Shown one piece after another: positions 20,652 to 24,680 of a stretch of 24,680 nucleotides of DNA. The first letter of the stretch is position 1. The number at the start of each line of letters is the position of its first letter. This DNA is from Leucogyrophana mollusca (taxonomy: Eukaryota; Basidiomycota; Agaricomycetes; Boletales), in NCBI GenBank assembly GCA_021014945.1, contig MU266634.1, positions 1 through 24,680 on the forward strand. Direction: 5' to 3'. Under the pieces are notes generated by a model, which made no database searches, was not told the DNA's origin, and saw only the letters and a list, made by a program, of their open reading frames with translations. The position numbers and the translations under genes are program-made.

Positions 20652-22100
20652 CAGTTTGTAACTTATAATGGATCATTGTAAATGTCAGAATGCTCCTGGG
20701 GGATATGAGTGAATAATAGGGTGAGTGGCTCCCATGGTCTGGGATGCATTGCCCGCTCCCGACTCAAGGGACGTTGTAGTCAGATGGCCGATATGCCAGG
20801 TATCCGTCGGAGGATAACAGAAGCTTTCTTGGCCAATACGTCACGGCGAAGCCTGAGATTGTCTCGGCCTATACCTGTCTGGAGGGTCGGCCGATACCAC
20901 AACATGTACGCCAATTGCTGGCGGCCGATACGACTACAGGCCCTCGGCCGACGCGCTATTGCATATGCCAGAATCCTGTTGGCCCATTCGACAGTCTGCG
21001 GTCGGCCGAGCCGCTTATAATTTCCCGGCGGCCGAGGCGCCGAGCACATACGCCAACGGAGCCTCGGCCGAGCGTGTTATATCCGGTAGTCTTGTCCCAA
21101 ATGTCCAAAAGCTGTTTTTCACTTTTCAAATTTCAGGGGAGTGCGGGAATTGGGAGCACCGGCAAGTACCCCCAATGCACCCCTCAGCTCTGGAGTTTAA
21201 CTGCAGGCTACTTGCCTTCTCCGAGGTCATCACCAGTTGGTAATTTCACCAACATCCTGAATGTCTCCATGATGAATTTCCTTCGGGGGGCAGACCAAGT
21301 ACAAACCACTCTGCTGGCCCATATCATAAGTATTTCATTGGCCAGGATGCCTCTCCACACTTGGCCAATATACCATTAGAAACTCCAGTACTCTGTTGGA
21401 CCGAGTGCCACTAGGCCATGGGAGAAGATGCCCATGGGTAGTGGGCAAATATGCTATGAGACACGCCCACCCTCTTGGTCATACACAATTATGGCGTTAG
21501 CCGATACCTCACCTGATAGGGCAGTAGGCCCTCGGCCGATACCATTTCACCCCGTCGGCCGAGCGACTATTTCATACAATGATTAAGGCGGCGGCCCATG
21601 CCTGACATACGGGCCGGCCGGCACGCAGACGCATGCGCTGGGACTCGATCGGCCCGCAGGCCAGCATGCAATCTGCGATACGCCAGTAGAACATCGGCCA
21701 ACAGTCACATTTAAAGTTGGCCACCTTGCACAATCCTTATTGCATTTCTGGAAAAACTACATCTCTCCCGGGCCACCCGTGCCACTCACTCAGGTAATAT
21801 GACACCACCATAAGGGGATGGTTATCTTACTACCATTGCTGGCTGGCAGATGGCCCACCCCAGAGCACTACTTGGATCCAGTTTAAGTTCAGTCACCGAG
21901 GACCCCTACCACCCCGCCGGTTCACTTGTCATGTCGCTGTATGCATGTCGCTGTATGTCAGGCCACCGGGGTGGGCTGTACCCTGCATGGTTTGCTCAGC
22001 TTGACGTCTACCTGACTGGCCTATACATGCATGAAGTACAGTTACAGGTCCAGCTCAGGATACCTGTGCACCTGCGTTGAATAGGGTCTCGGCCTATTTG
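20652..22100. other. CGGCC-rich noncoding right arm
   Basis: No gene is supported. Motif-rich stretches (about 20830-21080 and 21490-21720, with repeated CGGCCGA and CGGCCCA) alternate with ordinary sequence (about 21090-21490). The open frames here are short and lack splice context. The region lies between the transposase stop and the right repeat array. Confidence 0.6.
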
Positions 22101-22139
22101 ATACTCTCATTTATAGTTGGCCACTGGCCGGCTCGTATC

Positions 22140-22838
22140 ATAGGTATACCTTCTAGGCGCCGGCCGACACGCCCCTACGCTCTTGGCTCACCCGTAGTTG
22201 CATTTACAGGTTCTGCCAAGGATCCCTCGGCCAGCACGCTGGCTACATTACTGGCCGCCCCGCACATGCCTCCGTCGGCCGGCAATCCACTCTCACACTG
22301 TTCACTGGCCACCCCATAAAATAAGTATAATGCCTATCCATGGGCCCACACGCACCATAGATCCTTGGCCGATATGTAGTTGCATTTACAGCTTCTGCCC
22401 ACCGTCCCTCGGCCGGCACGCTATCCACATGGCTGGCCCACTCATAAGGACCATGTTGGCCTTTGCGCTGATTGCAGCCTCGGCCCACTTGATTGTCACC
22501 CTCACAGCCCCTCACTGGCCGCCTTGTGAAACAGGTATAGTCACTATGCGCCGGCCGACACGACGTCCACACTCTTGGCTCATCCGTAGTTGCATTTATA
22601 GTTTCCTCATTTTACCTTGGCTGGCAATCACTGGCCACCTCGTAAGATAGGTATGATCACCACCCACGGGCCGACACGATGTCTACGCCATTGGCTCATC
22701 CGTAGTTGCATTTATAGTTTCCTCATTTTACCTCGGCCGGCAACCACTGGCCGCCTCGTGAAATAAGTATGGTCACTATGCACGGGCCGACACGATGCTC
22801 ACGCCCTTGGCTCATCCGTAGTTGCATTTATACCTTTT
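22140..22838. repeat. Right subterminal repeat array
   Basis: Five direct copies of a unit contain GGCCGACACG..., TTGGCTCATCCGTAGTTGCA and CTCGGCCGGCA. The TTGGC(T/C) blocks lie near 22183, 22364, 22574, 22691 and 22807, so the inner copies are longer and the outer ones about 116 bases apart. Reverse-complemented, the unit matches the left array. The array merges with the right TIR. Confidence 0.8.
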
Positions 22839-22987
22839 GCTCACTTTACCTCGGCCGGCACGCCAGATGCATGGCTGGCTGACTCCTAATAATTTCCCTC
22901 GGCCGGCAATCCGCTGACACGCTATTTGCGATGTTTTGTACATCTCGGTGCTACGCTACTTACGTTGGAACATGACTGAAAGGTGTG
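22839..22987 (-). repeat. Right terminal inverted repeat
   Basis: The reverse complement starts CACACCTTTCAGTCAT and matches 5071-5218 with about 96% identity. The outermost bases differ at positions 3 and 7 from the left end. Confidence 0.9.
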
Positions 22988-22994
22988 AGGTGAT
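22988..22994. repeat. Target site duplication, right copy (AGGTGAT)
   Basis: This is an exact copy of 5064-5070. The host reading frame resumes at 22995 with ATC CAC. Confidence 0.85.
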
Positions 22995-23500
22995 ATCCAC
23001 TACCAACTACAGGACAGCCATGTCCCAAGCCGAACTGAGCAGCAGGAGAAAGAGGAAGTAGGTCTGGCAGTGCTGAAACCAGATTCTGGCATCGAGTTCG
23101 GAGAGAGTTGGGACTTCACACAAGTGGAGAACGTCTTACGGGAGAACCTCCCACTTCTATTTCGCTACTTGGATGGTCTCATGGCTGTCTGTGCAGATGA
23201 GTCTGATGCCACGTCGACCATTGAAGTTGGCCGGCTTCTTCCTCCTTGGGTCCTATGTACACGTTCTCGTGCGACCTTGAAGGGCCTCTCCAGGGTCCCA
23301 GATGGGAGCCTCTTCAACTTCAATAAGGGCACCAATAAGTCTGGCTGGCGACAGTGCACGATCTTCATTGGTATGTCAATTCCACTTACTTTGTCCAATC
23401 CGATGCTCATGTTATATAAGCAACACGCCAGGCCATTCCAGAGAGCATCTACCGGAAGTGGGGGAAAGCAAATGTGAACGCTGCAGAGCTCAGCGGCAGC

Positions 23501-23568
23501 AGCGCCTTAGGTGAGTAAGATCGTAGCGACTGATATTTCACATAGTCAGAATACTCACCTAAGGCGCT
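23501..23568. repeat. Perfect 17-bp inverted repeat spanning both splice junctions of a host-gene intron
   Basis: AGCGCCTTAGGTGAGTA (23501-23517) is perfectly complementary to TACTCACCTAAGGCGCT (23552-23568). The left arm contains the donor (TTAG|GTGAGTA) and the right arm the in-frame acceptor (CCTAAG|GCGC) of the 53-base intron 23511-23563. The transcript could fold so that the two splice sites pair. Confidence 0.85.
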
Positions 23569-24147
23569 TGCATGACACTGCTAGTGGGATCTGTTGGCAA
23601 AGGCCCCACAGTCCAAGTGTCGACAGGAAAGCGCCATCGGTTTCCCGAGGAAGATAGCAACCCAGATGAGGACGCTGCAGGTATGTCATTTCTGTCGACA
23701 CGTTCAGTGGTTCATAAGCACTCAAGCATGCTTTATTTAGCCAGCGACTCGGATAGCATTGCCAGCATTAACTACCTGGAGACGGAGAAGATTACTCCAA
23801 CACGCTCGTCTAGTCGTCTCAGGAGCAAAAAGTTCAAGCGTAACCCCGACATCCTTGATCTCACAGCTGATGAAACACCCCAAGGATCTCCCAGCCCTCA
23901 ACCATTGTCAGAGGGTGCACCCGAGGCCACCAGCAGTAGCCATGATGATCCTGTAACTCCGCTCTTTCAACAGCATACTCCTTCTCCCCAGCCTGATGAT
24001 TCTGGCTTTTCCTTCTTCGACATACCCTCTACTCCTCCACCATCTGAGTCAACCCTCATTGTCGACTCTGACTATTCTGGGGCATCCTTACGACGATCGC
24101 ATGAAAATCCTTGGGTCGAGGGCCGTCAACGTGTGTTCAAGTTCTGA

Positions 24148-24410
24148 TCATATATCCCCCAACCTTCTATCCCACCCAAAAGCACAGCTCTACTTGCTAC
24201 ACTCTTGCATGACCTCATGCTCTCCATTAAACTTTTGTCCGTGTTTCACATTTTCAAAGATGACGCCTTACAGATACCTGTTTGTTGCCTAATCTCCTGT
24301 TTATCATACTCCCCTCCTATTCCAACCTACAAAAGCCTACCAAGGCATAGTCACAGTACAAGTACTCGAGTGCAATTAAATTCCTCTTCCACCATTGACT
24401 GCAAGATGTG
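24148..24410. other. 3' flank of the interrupted host gene
   Basis: This AT-richer, noncoding-looking sequence follows the stop at 24147 and is presumably 3' untranslated region and spacer. No gene is supported. Confidence 0.5.
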
Positions 24411-24680
24411 AACTCAACGCTCGGACTAGTAGCTGTATGTTGAGGCTCAGGCTTTATTGCTTCACACAGATGTCTCAGAGTTACAACTTCTGTGCGTCAA
24501 ATCAATCCTTATTACATTCTGAATCATTCTGCAACTTCAATTTTCCTTACAAAATTATCCCTCACCCATGACATCAACGCTCAGACTAGTAGCTGTATGT
24601 CGAGGCTCAGGGTTTATCGCTTCACACAGACGTCCCAGAGTTGCAACTTCTGTGTACCAAATCAATCCTTATTATATTCT
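24411..24680. repeat. 160-bp tandem repeat, cut by the window end
   Basis: Two copies offset by exactly 160 bases share TCAACGCTCxGACTAGTAGC (24414 and 24574), AGGCTCAGGxTTTAT, CAACTTCTGTG and TCAATCCTTATTA (24502 and 24662). They differ at scattered bases. More copies may follow beyond 24680. Confidence 0.85.

Larger units (their letters stand above)
5071..22987. mobile_element. KDZ-class DNA transposon carrying TET/JBP and chromatin cargo genes, about 17.9 kb
   Basis: The boundaries are given by long inverted repeats and an exact flanking 7-bp duplication that interrupts a host exon. Inside are a KDZ transposase, a TET/JBP dioxygenase, a histone-H3-tail-like PHD protein and a large coiled-coil protein. 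The gene order is coiled-coil gene (-), H3-like/PHD gene (-), central repeats, dioxygenase (+), transposase (+). KDZ elements (Kyakuja, Dileera, Zisupton) in basidiomycetes are known to carry TET/JBP genes and sometimes an HMG-domain gene. The near-identical TIRs, exact duplication and unbroken transposase frame indicate recent insertion and possible autonomy. An assembly gap at 14140-14281 is the only missing part. Confidence 0.88.
4534..24147 (+). pseudogene. Unrecognised host gene, interrupted by the 17.9-kb element
   Basis: Six exons can be joined: 4534-4857, 4920-4997, 5059-5070 continuing at 22995-23370, 23421-23510, 23564-23680 and 23741-24147. With the element and one AGGTGAT copy removed, the frame is continuous for 467 aa and all junctions are in phase. 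The N-terminus is Cys-rich (RCAA, TCPC, CQECLHG), suggesting a small zinc-binding module. The middle has a conserved-looking stretch (FTQVENVLRENLPLLFRYLDGL, then PPWVL and SIYRKWGKANVN). The C-terminus has an acidic SDSDS run, a basic RSSSRLRSKKFKR patch and DILDLTADE, which resembles a SUMO-interacting motif. The protein is probably nuclear; its function is unknown. In this allele transcription would run into the transposon after codon 138, so it should be null unless the whole element is removed. The acceptor of intron 4 (CCTAAG before 23564) is less certain. Confidence 0.6.

Noticed and set aside
20915..22650. Open frames in the right arm (for example 20915-21379 and 22198-22650)
   Set aside because: They lie in subterminal motif and repeat DNA and show no splice structure or recognisable motif. 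Repeat copies do not conserve the frames.

Overview
This window looks like Agaricomycete (mushroom-forming basidiomycete) nuclear DNA. Genes are split by short GT-AG introns, mostly 40-70 bases. The protein families are typical of that class: an NB-ARC/TPR STAND protein, a BTB/POZ protein, an integrase-core DDE protein, a KDZ transposase and a fungal TET/JBP dioxygenase. All exon models below were joined by eye from splice sites and reading frame.

The main result is one nearly complete, young-looking DNA transposon of about 17.9 kb (5071-22987). It has roughly 148-bp terminal inverted repeats (TIRs) that are about 96% identical, and it is flanked by a 7-bp target duplication (AGGTGAT at 5064-5070 and 22988-22994). 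It sits inside an exon of an unrecognised host gene (4534-24147). Removing the element and one duplication copy gives an uninterrupted 467-codon host reading frame.

The element has two arms that diverge from a repeat-rich centre (about 12250-14800, containing hairpins, a minisatellite and a 142-base assembly gap). The right arm (+) carries a TET/JBP 2-oxoglutarate/Fe(II) dioxygenase (14876-16323) and a full-length KDZ transposase (16508-20651, 10 exons, 1050 aa). KDZ-TET/JBP linkage is established for basidiomycetes. The left arm (-) carries two cargo genes. The first (12249-10589, 479 aa) starts with a close imitation of the histone H3 tail, followed by a PHD-type zinc finger, a region with a possible caspase/CHAT-like His-Cys pair, and a C-terminal zinc ribbon. 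The second (9990-6578, 1049 aa) is a charged, nuclear-looking coiled-coil protein with a possible HMG-like N-terminal part and a 26-base C run inside its coding sequence. The element may therefore carry a small chromatin toolkit: a methylcytosine oxidase, a histone-tail mimic with its own reader domain, and a possible DNA-binding protein. The function of the cargo is inference.

Noncoding parts of the element are packed with a CpG-containing motif (CGGCC, often TCGGCCGA or GCCGGC). It occurs in subterminal arrays at both ends, between the two cargo genes, and in an oversized 563-base intron of the transposase. These are plausible transposase or cargo binding sites, and possible targets of cytosine methylation and TET oxidation.

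The left flank holds the end of a second, related element (1-92) abutting a truncated NB-ARC/TPR gene, then a BTB gene (-) and an apparently intact DDE integrase-core gene (+). The right flank holds the rest of the interrupted host gene and a 160-bp tandem repeat cut by the window edge.
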